Notes: a model not told the origin generated them from the sequence alone. Positions 43,268 to 53,222 are shown, counted from the first letter of the stretch. The stretch: 64,000 nucleotides of DNA from JACVRN01 sp036389255 (GCA_036389255.1 DASVQI010000006.1:310001-374000), one strand, 5' to 3'. Made by a program: numbers and translations.

Positions 43268-44452
43268 CTATAAGAGAGCGAATTCTGCGGGGCGTATAAC
43301 AGTAACGATCTCTTTCTCGGCATCCCATCTCATTACTGACAGTCTCCCGTCCTGAGATGCGACAAAGGCGAGCGCATGCCTTTGATCGAAGACGAACTGA
43401 GCGGCTGACTGGTGTCGCATCCCGCCCAATACCGCGAGATCAATCTCCCTCGGTGTGCTTTCTTCAAAAGGCTCTGAAATAAGTATGCGCTGTGGCTTTT
43501 GCTCACCCTGTGCTTTGATCTTCGCTCCGAAGGCTAATATGTCCAAGTCGTAAGATATTACTGTTACGCCGTCAACGGCAGTCAGTTTGCCGATTGTTTC
43601 GAGAGATTGCTTGGCGCTTTCTATCGCCATCTTATATCTTGGAGAATCGCCGATGACACGTTTCTCCCTTTCCTGCTCCATTGTCCTGTTCCGTATAAAT
43701 GTATCAATCTTTACTTTGTCGTAAGCCTCTTTCGCGGCGAATGTGATCGAAGGGCTGAACGAGTGCCTCCAATCACTGTTTTCCTTAACAACCAAGAGCG
43801 TGCCCCCGTGCCTGTGCGAGCGCATAAATGTGGTGATGTTTCTATAATCCAGCGCTCGCATCACCTCGTTCCTATGAGTCCTCCAAATATCAATATGTCT
43901 TTGAGTCTTACTTTCGGGAACAAGCCAGGTAAGGAACTCACTGCGGCGGACAAACTCTCCTCTCGTGCCGGATAAGAGCAGGTTGAAATGTTCTATCCCG
44001 ATCTCCTGGAATGAAACCAAGAGTTGGCCGGGGTCGAGTGTCGAGGCAGTAAGACCTGTGTCGTTTGCAGGTACAAATCCCCAAATGACCAATTCTCCGC
44101 CGTCCTCTACCCAGACGCCGATGTGATTCGCCTGAGTATCCAGTGCAGGTGCCATCTTAGCCACGTTCGCAACATTGAATGGCACTGGCTGCTCAAAGAC
44201 GTAGGGCATGCGCGTCCTCTCCGGCGGCATAAGCAGCAGAGTGAAATCATGAAAGCGCGACTCCTCCTGCTGCAGACTTGCCCAAAAGGCAGTCTGGATG
44301 AATGTTTGAAACTGTGAAGAGTCCAGCGGCTCGAGCGGCTCTTCAGGCTCTTTTGTATAGGAAGCGTGCCACTCCATCATGTCAACTGATTCAGAGTAGC
44401 GCTCGTATAATTTACCTACGAGGTCTTCGCTTAGGGTAAACGGCTGGTTCAC
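43268..44452 (-). CDS. DisA/DAC-like (DACNV-type) domain protein
   Basis: 394 residues. The C-terminal half carries a diadenylate-cyclase-like signature: DGVTVISYDLDILAFGAKI, then GGMRHQSAAQFVF and ALAFVASQDGRLSVM, equivalent to the DGA and RHR elements of DisA but altered (DGV; RHQ). This fits the predicted nucleotide-sensing DACNV group rather than a proven c-di-AMP synthase. The N-terminal 200 residues are a separate unknown domain. It lies 28 bases downstream of the DUF349 gene in one operon and ends at a terminator, so it probably senses or makes a nucleotide signal coupled to that protein. Confidence 0.7.
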   Translation of the reverse strand: MNQPFTLSEDLVGKLYERYSESVDMMEWHASYTKEPEEPLEPLDSSQFQTFIQTAFWASLQQEESRFHDFTLLLMPPERTRMPYVFEQPVPFNVANVAKMAPALDTQANHIGVWVEDGGELVIWGFVPANDTGLTASTLDPGQLLVSFQEIGIEHFNLLLSGTRGEFVRRSEFLTWLVPESKTQRHIDIWRTHRNEVMRALDYRNITTFMRSHRHGGTLLVVKENSDWRHSFSPSITFAAKEAYDKVKIDTFIRNRTMEQEREKRVIGDSPRYKMAIESAKQSLETIGKLTAVDGVTVISYDLDILAFGAKIKAQGEQKPQRILISEPFEESTPREIDLAVLGGMRHQSAAQFVFDQRHALAFVASQDGRLSVMRWDAEKEIVTVIRPAEFALL

Positions 44453-44480
44453 AAATAATGCCCTCTTATAAATTCGGGAC

Positions 44481-46022
44481 TTAACGGTGAAGCCTCGCTT
44501 CTATATCGCTGATAGAGTCTTCGAGTTCGTCTAGCCTGTGGCGCTTCGAGCGAATCCTGTCCTCAACGTCTGAGATTCTTGATTCCAGGTCGTAACGAAT
44601 GTCGTCGGCGTGGCCCCCGGGTCTTAAATTGTAGATCGTATCCTGCCAGCGTGAGATGTTCCCTTCGTCATGCTCGATTGATTCTCGGAGCCTACCAGCC
44701 TGCTGACGCTTTCGATCCAGAGCGTCCTGCATCTTATTTCGCCACTCTTCCTGTTTTCGCTCGCGCTCGTGGCGTGCATGCTCGAATACGCGGTCGCAGG
44801 CGTGACGGAACCTATCCCAGAGGGTGTCCGCCTGGTCACGCGGCACGTGGCCGATCTCTTTCCACTTCGCCTGTAGCTCCTTGATGCGCTCGGTCGCCGC
44901 CTTCGGGTCGCTGGAATGGATGAGCGATTCGGCTTCGGAGCAGATGCGCTCCTTGCGGTGCAGGTTCTCGCGCTGCTCGCGATCCCTCTGCTCGAAGTGC
45001 GCAGAGCGCCGCTCGAAAAACTTGTCCTGCGCGTGGCGGAAGCGGCCCCAGAGTGCGTCCTCCTGCTCCTTGCCTGCGGAACCTATCTGCTTCCACTCTT
45101 CCTGCAGGCTCTTCAAAGCCTGCGCCGTATTCTTCCAGTCGGAGGATGAGCTGAGAGATTCGGCACGCGCGCAGAGACTCTCTTTCTTCGCGCGGTTGCG
45201 CTGGCGCTCCTGGTCTTGCCGCTCGAAATGTTCTTTTCTCCGCTCGTAGAACTTATCCTGCGCGGCGCGAAACCGCTGCCATAGTGATTCGTCTTCATCG
45301 CGCCCGGCAGAGCCTACAGTCTTCCACTCCTGCTGCAAGGCTTTTAACTTCTCGCCTGTAGTCTTCCACTCGGTCGGGTGACTGAGGGACTCGGCGCGGC
45401 GGCACAGGTCTTCTTTGCGCGAACGGTTGCGTGATTGCTCGTTCGTGATTTCCCGCTCAAGGTTGCGGAGCTTATTCAGCAAGCCGTCGAAATCGCCCAG
45501 CGCTTCGGCTTTGGGCACGTAATCGAGCATGTGGCGCACCTTGCCGAGCAGCGCTACTTTGTTCTTCGCCGAGCGAATCTCACGCTCTAGCTCTTGGTAT
45601 CGCTCCTCCAACTTCGTGAAGCGCAGAACGAAGAAGCCGAGCGCAGCCGCCTTATTGTGCCCACGCATCTTGCCGATAATGCGCCCACGGAAGATGAGGC
45701 CGTCCTTCTGGCGGACGTTTCCCTCATCGTCCACGTACCCCCACTGCTCGCCCTCGAAGAAGATACCGTCTTTGGCGTGCGCGGCTTGGTCTTTGACCTG
45801 TCCGACGACCTCGCCTTTGAAGATGATCCCGTCGCGCTTGCGAATCCTTCGCTCCTCGTCAACGTAGCCGATCTCCTCGCCCCTAAAGACCACTCCATCG
45901 CGCTTGCGGATATGTGAGCGCTCGTCCGCGTGGCCGACCCTATCTCCCTTAAAGAAGGTGCCGTCGGGACGGTGTAGATCAGTATCTTTATCTTTGGGAT
46001 TAGTCACAAAAATAAGCCTCAA
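44481..46022 (-). CDS. DUF349-repeat protein with N-terminal hairpin repeats
   Basis: 513 residues. Residues ~15-135 contain five repeats of about 24 residues of the type KRDGIIFKGEVVGQV, probably beta hairpins. A coiled coil (ERYQELEREIRSAKNKVALL) follows. Then come three DUF349 helical repeats, each with ...ALQQEWKTVGSAGRDEDESL...RFRAAQDKFYERR, and a coiled-coil end. DUF349 proteins are known from many bacteria but their function is poorly defined. The gene heads the DAC-like operon, with the small gene 46079-46438 upstream by 56 bases. Confidence 0.8.
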   Translation of the reverse strand: MRLIFVTNPKDKDTDLHRPDGTFFKGDRVGHADERSHIRKRDGVVFRGEEIGYVDEERRIRKRDGIIFKGEVVGQVKDQAAHAKDGIFFEGEQWGYVDDEGNVRQKDGLIFRGRIIGKMRGHNKAAALGFFVLRFTKLEERYQELEREIRSAKNKVALLGKVRHMLDYVPKAEALGDFDGLLNKLRNLEREITNEQSRNRSRKEDLCRRAESLSHPTEWKTTGEKLKALQQEWKTVGSAGRDEDESLWQRFRAAQDKFYERRKEHFERQDQERQRNRAKKESLCARAESLSSSSDWKNTAQALKSLQEEWKQIGSAGKEQEDALWGRFRHAQDKFFERRSAHFEQRDREQRENLHRKERICSEAESLIHSSDPKAATERIKELQAKWKEIGHVPRDQADTLWDRFRHACDRVFEHARHERERKQEEWRNKMQDALDRKRQQAGRLRESIEHDEGNISRWQDTIYNLRPGGHADDIRYDLESRISDVEDRIRSKRHRLDELEDSISDIEARLHR

Positions 46023-46078
46023 ACTATTGCTGCATCATCAATACGATGCAATGTCCTGTAATACCTATTATGGTTTTT

Positions 46079-46438
46079 TTATGGATTAGCTTTGAGACAA
46101 TCAATTACTTTATCAATCACTTCTTCGAGTATCACGCCAATTCTGCCGGTTTGTATTTCTTGGTCGCCTTTTATGTTAGACAGAATAAGCTGCCTAATCT
46201 CGACACTCTTTACAACGCGAAGGACCCGGTCATTATCAAGACGAATCCAGTTTATGCCATGAGAGGACTTCAGCTCTGAAGCTAACCATTCGGCCTTAGA
46301 GTTAGTCAAACTCACCGAGAAATGGCTTTCTTCTTTGTAGGAGGCCGGCACTTCAAGTTTCTTACTGCCGTCGCCAATGTAGACACGAATTATATTGTCA
46401 GGCATCGGCTGATAAACTTCTAGAACCTCTTCTATCAT
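46079..46438 (-). CDS. Small unknown protein, probable operon start
   Basis: 119 residues with no signal or membrane segment; mixed alpha/beta (IIRVYIGDGSKKLEVPASYK; RIGVILEEVIDKVIDCL). No family is recognised. It lies 56 bases upstream of the DUF349 gene on the same strand and probably belongs to that operon. Confidence 0.5.
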   Translation of the reverse strand: MIEEVLEVYQPMPDNIIRVYIGDGSKKLEVPASYKEESHFSVSLTNSKAEWLASELKSSHGINWIRLDNDRVLRVVKSVEIRQLILSNIKGDQEIQTGRIGVILEEVIDKVIDCLKANP

Positions 46439-46666
46439 TCTTGGCCTTCCTTACCGCGCTCCAGCTCTTTTAGCAGTCCATCCATACCCCTGATGAGTTG
46501 ATACTGATGTAGGCTCTGATTTATTTAGCCTGAGCGCCAGCATAAATAATATCAAATTGCATTGGTGTTTTCTCTATCAGGATACTACCATGCTCAGAAG
46601 AAAGCGGCGACCCTTCGGTATCGGACTATACAGTGCGGTTTCGCTTGACTGATTGAAAAGAGTGTT

Positions 46667-47074
46667 ATGGACAAAATCATCATTAATAACAACGGCATCG
46701 GAATCACAATCGAGGGCGAGTCCGAACACTTCTTCGGCCAGGATTTATATACAAAAGCCGTTGTCACACTCATTGAAGGGGCGGACACGCACGGGTGGGA
46801 AAAGCACAACTTTGAGCACGGCACGAACGAGGACGCTTTGGGCGAGTTCTGTGCGGCGGTGCTGACGGCGGTAACACGCCTCTACGCATCTGAGGCAGGT
46901 CTGCCGGAAGATGAAGAGATTGAGCTTCCCCCTCTCGGCACAGTAGGCATTCCACAACGGAAGCCTGTGCATCAAATCCTGTCTCAGATGATTGAACACT
47001 TGCGAGAAAGCGACTATCTGAATGAAGTGATCAGCGGCGGCTCCATAGTCGAAGAACCGGAAGACCTAAATTAA
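46667..47074 (+). CDS. Unknown acidic protein
   Basis: 135 residues from ATG 46667, after AAAAGAG. Beta strands at the N-terminus (IIINNNGIGITIEGESEHF), then helices and an acidic end (EEPEDLN). No family is recognised. It stands alone between two minus-strand groups. Confidence 0.5.
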   Translation: MDKIIINNNGIGITIEGESEHFFGQDLYTKAVVTLIEGADTHGWEKHNFEHGTNEDALGEFCAAVLTAVTRLYASEAGLPEDEEIELPPLGTVGIPQRKPVHQILSQMIEHLRESDYLNEVISGGSIVEEPEDLN

Positions 47075-47187
47075 CATGCGTTCCCACTTCGCTTGTACCA
47101 ATGCATCTCTCTCAATTTCCCTCGCTGTCCAAAACTTGAGTGGTGGCCATGCTGTGCTTTTATAAGTAGATTAAATCTGATCAGATA

Positions 47188-49068
47188 CTAACGGTTGGGT
47201 GATGAAGCGGAAGATGTTGCTGCTTGTGGCATTCCCGCTTTAGATGGCGCTTGCTCAGTTAGACGTAATGTGCTGTCAGCGACGGCGATTAGATATTTTG
47301 CTCTCAGCAGTTTGTTTTGTAAATCGCTTCCCAAAGTGACGGCGAGATTAAAATCCTGCTTTACAAGTCTACCTAAAGCATCAAAACTAATTGTATCGAG
47401 CGTAGCATGTTCATCTGTTGAAAGCTCTGCTCCTCCAACCATCGTATAGCTAATAACTCTAGGCCCCTTCTTCTGAAACATGCTCGTCTGAGATAGATCA
47501 TCTGTCGAAATCTGATTAGCTGTCTTTATCGCAGACGATAAAGTTTCAAATCCTCGTACCGGATCAATCTTAGAAAACTTTCCGGCCAATATCAGAATGG
47601 TGGCGAACTTGTCCGCATTGTTCTCACTCTTTGAGATTATTGTGTAAGCCTCAGAGAGCAGTTCGGTTGCACGAACTGTATCCTTAGCAGCTAATGCACG
47701 ATCAGCCAGCTCGGCCAAGGATTTGGCTTTCAAAGACGGGCTATTAAACTTCAATGCTGCCAGATGAGCCTCATCAGGATTATTAGACCTTAGCTTACCA
47801 CCAACCAGCACTAGATAAATGTCGTCCTGCGTTTGAGCGCGCATCTCCTGGTCGTCAATCTTTGCGGCGATTGATAATGCCCGCTCAGGATCGCCGCGCA
47901 TCATGCCAACCGCTATGTTGCGCCACAGATTATCCCGCACGACCTGATTCTTTTCTTGCTCTGCTTTGCGAAGCTGCTTGTCGAGACTATCTTCGAATGC
48001 GCCGGCAATTGCATCCTGTTGCTGCAACGAATCGTTTATGCTGGCTATGTCCCGGAGCTGCTGTTGATTCAGCCCGGCAGATAATTCGTTCAGCATTGAA
48101 TTCATCATCTGAAACGAGTTCGGGGCATTTGCCTTGATGATCGCCATTCCGCGAGTGCTAAGAAAACTTGCGAGCCTAGCACCGGATTCTGTAAGTACAG
48201 CGCCGGGAACAGTTCGCGCGTCTCTCCAAAGTGTAAGCTGAGCATTTATCGCATCAGTCAGGTAGCTGATAAATAATGAAACATTGGGGCCGGGGAGGGC
48301 AGAGCTTCCATCAGATAGGAATAGATAGTTGCTAACTGGGATAAGCGCAGGGCTATAAGCATAGCCCTGACGCCGCATAGCCATGATTATTGCCCGAAAC
48401 AGCACATCAGCTAAGTCTCTGTTGATGTCGCCCATCTCAATTAACAGGCGGCCAACAGTTTCAGGAATCTCGCTGGCGGATAAGGCAAGGAGTCCTAGTT
48501 GCTGAGCTTGTTGAGGATTGCTTTTAACCAATTCGAGCGCTATCTGGGCTAATAGCTCTGCTCGCTGGGGAGAATTTGATTGCGAAGACTGGTTTTTAAG
48601 GTTTTGCTCCTGTTCCTGCTCATACTGGGCGAGCCATGCTTCCGCAGTCTTTTTATCATGAGAACCTAAGAGTGTCAGTATCTCCCGGATAGCAGCAGCC
48701 TGGCGGCGAATCAAGTCAGCTCTCGCCTTTTTCTCTTTCTCATCTAATGTGGCGCTTTCTGGAACTGGCTGTCGCACGAGATCGAAAGCCCTACGAAAAA
48801 TCTTTCTGGAGCTTTCTTCATAGTACTTCCAGAGGGCCTGCGCTGCCTGAGCTTGTATCAATGCGGCTCGGGGCTTATCAGGTTCGATATTAATGTCATC
48901 CGGTATTTGTCGAAGCAATTCCAGCGCACGCTGCTGATTGGGAGTAAGGCGCTGCTTATCACTATTAACGCTTACGCCCCCTTTCTTTTGCCCGATGCCC
49001 CAGGAAGGTATCAATACCAGCAACGTGATAACTAAAATCGCCCGGTTAATATATTGATAGGTTGACAT
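47188..49068 (-). CDS. Large secreted helical protein of unknown function
   Basis: 626 residues with a signal peptide (INRAILVITLLVLIPSWGIG). The mature region is an alpha-solenoid-like series of helices, with segments such as PQRAELLAQIALELVKSNPQ and SLKAKSLAELADRALAAKDT that look like TPR-type repeats. It is exported, likely periplasmic. It is 261 bases downstream of the thioredoxin-like gene on the same strand, so a shared transcript is possible but not certain. Confidence 0.6.
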   Translation of the reverse strand: MSTYQYINRAILVITLLVLIPSWGIGQKKGGVSVNSDKQRLTPNQQRALELLRQIPDDINIEPDKPRAALIQAQAAQALWKYYEESSRKIFRRAFDLVRQPVPESATLDEKEKKARADLIRRQAAAIREILTLLGSHDKKTAEAWLAQYEQEQEQNLKNQSSQSNSPQRAELLAQIALELVKSNPQQAQQLGLLALSASEIPETVGRLLIEMGDINRDLADVLFRAIIMAMRRQGYAYSPALIPVSNYLFLSDGSSALPGPNVSLFISYLTDAINAQLTLWRDARTVPGAVLTESGARLASFLSTRGMAIIKANAPNSFQMMNSMLNELSAGLNQQQLRDIASINDSLQQQDAIAGAFEDSLDKQLRKAEQEKNQVVRDNLWRNIAVGMMRGDPERALSIAAKIDDQEMRAQTQDDIYLVLVGGKLRSNNPDEAHLAALKFNSPSLKAKSLAELADRALAAKDTVRATELLSEAYTIISKSENNADKFATILILAGKFSKIDPVRGFETLSSAIKTANQISTDDLSQTSMFQKKGPRVISYTMVGGAELSTDEHATLDTISFDALGRLVKQDFNLAVTLGSDLQNKLLRAKYLIAVADSTLRLTEQAPSKAGMPQAATSSASSPNR

Positions 49069-49329
49069 ACTACTTCTTCCTTAAAGCAAATGATGACCTT
49101 TCACCTAGTATTAATCAATATAAAAAGGTGAGGGGAACACATTTCATGAGTTATGTAACCTAGATGCTTTTGAAACATTTCATACTCTGCGTGTTACCTA
49201 CTCGCTGGAGGCATAATTCATCGCGCTAGCCCATAGCTGAACCATCCTGCCATCAATTAATAAGGGCAGCGTGTCGACCATGCCGCCCTTTAACATCGTT
49301 CGTCTAGCTTTATTGTGCTAAGCATTTGA

Positions 49330-49860
49330 TTATGTTTTTGACCCGTTTATAGCCTTAATGACTTGCTGCTCATTATCCTTCGATAGCTTACCTACCCAGA
49401 AATCAAGAATCTTTCCGTCCTTATCAATTAACAGCAGGGTTGGAGTACCGGCGACGTTAAGCGCCTTAAAATCTGTTTCGGCGACTGTATCCACATTAAG
49501 CTGGCTTTGTTGGATATACTGCTTAACTTCATTCTCCGAATTCGGAAATACTGCGACGATATGGATGGCGTTACCGCTCGACTGTTGAGCTTCGGCTAAT
49601 TGTTTGTAGAAAGGAATGCTCTCGCTACAATAATGACACGTTGTACTCATAGCGATGAGTAGAGTTTGAGGCGCACTGTTATAGCTGACTGTTGGTAGTT
49701 GAGCAAAGCTCTGCCCCCTCTGGAAGCCGGATTGAAACTGCGGCTTCTGGTTGTGGACAAAGTATCCCCACGCCAAGGCGCTTAAGACTGCGACCGCGAC
49801 CAGTAGGACAGCCACATTGGTAGTAACTTCCAAATACTTCTTCAGTTTTGACTCTTCCAT
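49330..49860 (-). CDS. Membrane-anchored thioredoxin-like (TlpA/ResA-type) protein
   Basis: 176 residues. One N-terminal membrane helix (VAVLLVAVAVLSALAWGYF) is followed by a thioredoxin fold with the active-site motif CHYC (STTCHYCSESIPFYKQL), VAGTPTLLLIDKDGKILDFW with the cis-Pro loop, and a final helix. It should sit in the periplasm and handle disulfides of exported proteins. It follows the 49905-50852 gene by 44 bases, in a run of three secreted-protein genes rich in cysteine, which gives it possible clients. Confidence 0.85.
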   Translation of the reverse strand: MEESKLKKYLEVTTNVAVLLVAVAVLSALAWGYFVHNQKPQFQSGFQRGQSFAQLPTVSYNSAPQTLLIAMSTTCHYCSESIPFYKQLAEAQQSSGNAIHIVAVFPNSENEVKQYIQQSQLNVDTVAETDFKALNVAGTPTLLLIDKDGKILDFWVGKLSKDNEQQVIKAINGSKT

Positions 49861-49904
49861 GTATTACCTCTATAGCTATCCTTCTTGTTTCCGCACTCGA
49901 ATAT

Positions 49905-50852
49905 CTAATCCTGCTTCTTTTGTAGCTTCCGCCAAGGCTTCTTGATTGAACGCAAAGCGTATGTGAGTGCGGCGTCATTACCAACAGCTTTCCTCATCTG
50001 AAGGATTTCAGTGGCGTACAGCTTCTTATTGAAATTATAGAAGTCGGTGGGCGTGGCGCTTGAGTCTAAACTAATATTGGGCTGGTCTGCTGTGGCCTCT
50101 ATCTTCTTGAACACATCGTCTTTGGTCTGGCCGGGATTCGTCAGTCCAGACGCTATTTCGTTTAAGAGATCGCGCTTGGCATCTATTGCAGCTTTTGTCT
50201 GCGCGAAGAATCCTGTGTTATCAGGCCCGACGAATGTCCCATCGTCAAAAAAAGCCCCGTCAATTGTAATGGTGATGTCGGAATAGTTTGTTGCCAGTTG
50301 CGATCTAAAACGCTGTAAAAGAGTCTGGCGGTCATATCTTTCGCCAGCTTTGATTCTCTCAGCCTCGTTCCGGCTAATCTCAAAGCGTATCGGCCCGCTA
50401 CTATCAGGTGACACTATCGAACAAAAGCGGGCTGCATTAGGCTTGATTTTCTCCGTCTGCTCGTCATACTCCGAGGGAAGGTCTTCTCCTTCCATTAGTG
50501 CTCTAGGATTAACTACAGCTTGGTTGTAACAATCATTCGTTCCGTCTTCTCTCGTAAAGCACCACTGGATCAGATAAGCGACCACAGTTTGTTTGCCTCT
50601 ATTCTCCACAAAAACTGAGAAAGGCTTTAAATTATCCACTACCTCATTAGGCTTACCCTTGAGCACCGATGCCAGTCTCCCATCAAATGAAGGGTCAGCA
50701 GGAGTGATGATAGTCAAGCCATGCTGAGGCAGGTCCTTGGCGTGCATCTTGATTGCCATCGGTTGCGTGCTCCTTTGCAGAACGAATCCTGTGGCCGTGC
50801 TGAGCACCATGATAAGAAACAACGCAATAATTATCACCTTTTTCATTGTCAC
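49905..50852 (-). CDS. Secreted protein of unknown function
   Basis: 315 residues with a signal peptide (VIIIALFLIMVLSTATGFVL). The middle has a beta-rich domain (FSVFVENRGKQTVVAYLIQW) with a Cys pair, and the C-terminal part is helical and basic (SIKKPWRKLQKKQD). The gene is preceded by AGGAGG. It is the second gene of a minus-strand group between the EF-hand protein gene (49 bases) and the thioredoxin gene (44 bases). Confidence 0.6.
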   Translation of the reverse strand: MTMKKVIIIALFLIMVLSTATGFVLQRSTQPMAIKMHAKDLPQHGLTIITPADPSFDGRLASVLKGKPNEVVDNLKPFSVFVENRGKQTVVAYLIQWCFTREDGTNDCYNQAVVNPRALMEGEDLPSEYDEQTEKIKPNAARFCSIVSPDSSGPIRFEISRNEAERIKAGERYDRQTLLQRFRSQLATNYSDITITIDGAFFDDGTFVGPDNTGFFAQTKAAIDAKRDLLNEIASGLTNPGQTKDDVFKKIEATADQPNISLDSSATPTDFYNFNKKLYATEILQMRKAVGNDAALTYALRSIKKPWRKLQKKQD

Positions 50853-50901
50853 GTCCTCCTAACTCTCGACCACCTATCGAAGCCTAATAAAGTGAGACGA
50901 A

Positions 50902-51993
50902 TTAACGCGCTTGGACGAAAAATACGTCCCAAGCCCACCGCCCGGCGCGTGAGTGCTTCGCATCATCTACTTTGGCGCGATAGCGAAACTGATTCCCGTA
51001 TTGATCTGTACGCTTCGACTCTTTGTAATTGAGATATATAGAGTCAATACTAGATCCAGGGAGGGCGTGCATCTCATCCGGTTCTGAGATGCCGTTATGG
51101 TTAGTATCCTGCCACAGACGTAATGAAGAGAATATAGTGTCTCTCTTATCAATCACACCATCACCGTTTCCGCCCTTCTCTGCCTTGTCAAATTCAGCCA
51201 ACGCGAGGAAACCATTAGGGTTCGATGATGGCGGCTGCACGGTGTAATTGCCGAACAACTCCGTCCCGTTGTCTATCGTGCCGTTTCCGTCGTGGTCGAG
51301 CACAAGGAATGCATCATCCGAGCCGGGCGCAGTCCAAGCTATACGCTCGCCAGCACCATTAGCATCTAGATCGAAGTCAACTCCATTGGTAGCATCTGTA
51401 AGAGCGAAGCCATTTCCTGACACATCAATTAGTATCGGGGATTTATTGATAGTGCCGGCGCAGGTGCAGCTCTCGAAATCATAATCATCACACCATGAAG
51501 CGATAAACGAGCTTACTACGCAGGAGATGAGCGGGGCATCACACCGACTATAGTCCTTGAACTTAACTTCCAAAGGCGGGCCATCGCAGCCAATTGCAAC
51601 ATAGCTATAAGCCACAAATAGGCCGTTACTCAGAGCTGTAGTTGTTGCGCTACCCTGTAAGTTGGTAGGGAGGTTCTCAACTGCTGCTGATTGTAGAACA
51701 TCTGTGTTAACACACCAGACGGCGGCAGTAGCTGTATCGCCTATTACGGATATGCTATTTTTAACTTCGGAATAACAGACGCCCCAACCAAAACAACTCG
51801 CTCCGCCATCGGGACTATTTGCTCTAGTATAGTGAAGCACAGGGCCACAATCTTCACCCCAAAGCATTTCGCTTGACCAGACATCTTTAAAGGGAAAGAC
51901 GACAAGTAAGGCACTCATAGCGATTAGAAGAATCAGGTTCCTTAGAACAGTTCTACTTAGCAACGACTCGATGACTTGAGTGGTTAGACGCAT
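50902..51993 (-). CDS. Secreted EF-hand-type calcium-binding protein
   Basis: 363 residues. The N-terminal hydrophobic signal (LILLIAMSALLVVFP) is followed by a Cys-rich domain of about 160 residues. Then comes the pattern SPILIDVSGNGFALTDATNG with calcium-loop motifs DHDGNGTIDNGTE, NGDGVIDKRD and DTNHNGISEPDE. The C-terminal part (YKESKRTDQYGNQFRYRAKV ... RWAWDVFFV) matches exported proteins I associate with Blastocatellia. It is the first gene of the three-gene secreted group. Confidence 0.75.
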   Translation of the reverse strand: MRLTTQVIESLLSRTVLRNLILLIAMSALLVVFPFKDVWSSEMLWGEDCGPVLHYTRANSPDGGASCFGWGVCYSEVKNSISVIGDTATAAVWCVNTDVLQSAAVENLPTNLQGSATTTALSNGLFVAYSYVAIGCDGPPLEVKFKDYSRCDAPLISCVVSSFIASWCDDYDFESCTCAGTINKSPILIDVSGNGFALTDATNGVDFDLDANGAGERIAWTAPGSDDAFLVLDHDGNGTIDNGTELFGNYTVQPPSSNPNGFLALAEFDKAEKGGNGDGVIDKRDTIFSSLRLWQDTNHNGISEPDEMHALPGSSIDSIYLNYKESKRTDQYGNQFRYRAKVDDAKHSRAGRWAWDVFFVQAR

Positions 51994-52227
51994 ATTGAGT
52001 TGCCTCCTGAGTGCGACTGGTTAGAACAAAATTCCTCTATTGCTATAACAGATCCAAGCTGTAAAAGGGCGGCAATGCTCCGATTAAAGTGGTGTCTCAA
52101 AGCTCATACAACAGTACTTTTATAGCGATAGAGGAGAATCGGAAGTCGAGTAGTCACGCTATCGCAATAAACCTTACAGAACAAGAGAAATTTATTGGCC
52201 AAAACGAGTATTTATTGGTCGAAATCA

Positions 52228-52590
52228 TTATTTGTTGGTGAGAATGGCTATTCGTTGGTTATTGTGGCTATTTTGGTACTGTGCTCGATACTGTTTAGGT
52301 GAAAGGCCATATCGCCTCTTAAAGTCTCGCACAAAGTTGCTTTCATCTTTGATACCTACTTGAAGCATTATCTTTTTTACGTTTAGGAATGTAATCTCTA
52401 AAAGGTGTTTGGCTTGCTCTAATCTCAAAGCCTTATGATATTGCATGGGTGATGTTCCGGTCTCGCTTTTGAACAAATGACGTAGACGCGAGGGAGAGAT
52501 ATTCAATTGTTTAGCTATGCTATCGAACTGAGAATCTTGCTGAAGACTATTTTCGATCAAAGCTTTGGCTTGCTGAACTCTGAAATCCAT
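52228..52590 (-). CDS. AraC-family transcriptional regulator (DNA-binding domain only)
   Basis: About 120 residues from ATG 52590, chosen because AAAGGTGG lies upstream; the longer frame to 52698 has a poor leader. It consists almost only of the two-helix-turn-helix AraC domain (FDSIAKQLNISPSRLRHLFK; SNFVRDFKRRYGLSPKQYRA). No ligand-binding domain is present, unlike typical AraC proteins of ~290 residues. It lies 234 bases upstream of the secreted-protein group on the same strand and may regulate it. Confidence 0.85.
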   Translation of the reverse strand: MDFRVQQAKALIENSLQQDSQFDSIAKQLNISPSRLRHLFKSETGTSPMQYHKALRLEQAKHLLEITFLNVKKIMLQVGIKDESNFVRDFKRRYGLSPKQYRAQYQNSHNNQRIAILTNK

Positions 52591-53120
52591 ATCGCCCACC
52601 TTTGTATAGTAGAAGAGGCTGCATCCTGATAAGCACACGGCCACACCATTACTTATATTGTCTGGGCGATTCTTTGAATTGCGGCCTTGCCTAACCAATC
52701 CGGCATCGGATAGGGAGTGAGAATTTATCTGGAAGGCATTTTAGCATTAAAGTAGCTATTTACTACATACTAGGAAACTCATAGCTATTCACTATAGCTT
52801 CAGCTGAACGTAGATAATGATGCGCAGCAGTCGCCGCATCTGGCCTACACTATATCATTGCTGGTCTTCGGGGGCCTGATGCTAGCGTGCGGTTGCCCCA
52901 AGACCATGTATTCCCCGTGAAGATTCATAAAATCACCGCCGTAGAAGATGTATAACTGGACGCGATAGCGTTTGCATAATTAATTGTACCTTGTGACCAA
53001 AATGTGACCGTAATTTCCAACATGAAATGTAAAATTACCGAAATCCCTGCAATGTCTGAGCGGCTGCAACCTGTAAAATTTGGTAGAAAATGTTAGAATT
53101 TGTTACCATGCAACACTCGC
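52591..53120. other. Region upstream of tRNA-Ser with no supported gene
   Basis: About 530 bases. A short open frame just before the tRNA (52981-53097) has no convincing start. AT-rich repeated tags occur (TAGCTATTTACTA and TAGCTATTCACTA) but I cannot assign a function. It is a plausible place for an old attachment-site boundary. Confidence 0.35.
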
Positions 53121-53210
<90 letters not shown>

Positions 53211-53222
53211 CCTTCTCTTTAG

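Noticed and set aside
44579..45917. Several plus-strand frames inside the DUF349 gene
   Set aside because: They arise from the repeated, GC-biased codons of the real minus-strand gene.
52981..53097. Short open frame just upstream of tRNA-Ser
   Set aside because: No start codon in a useful place and no family match; might be an integrase remnant but cannot be supported.
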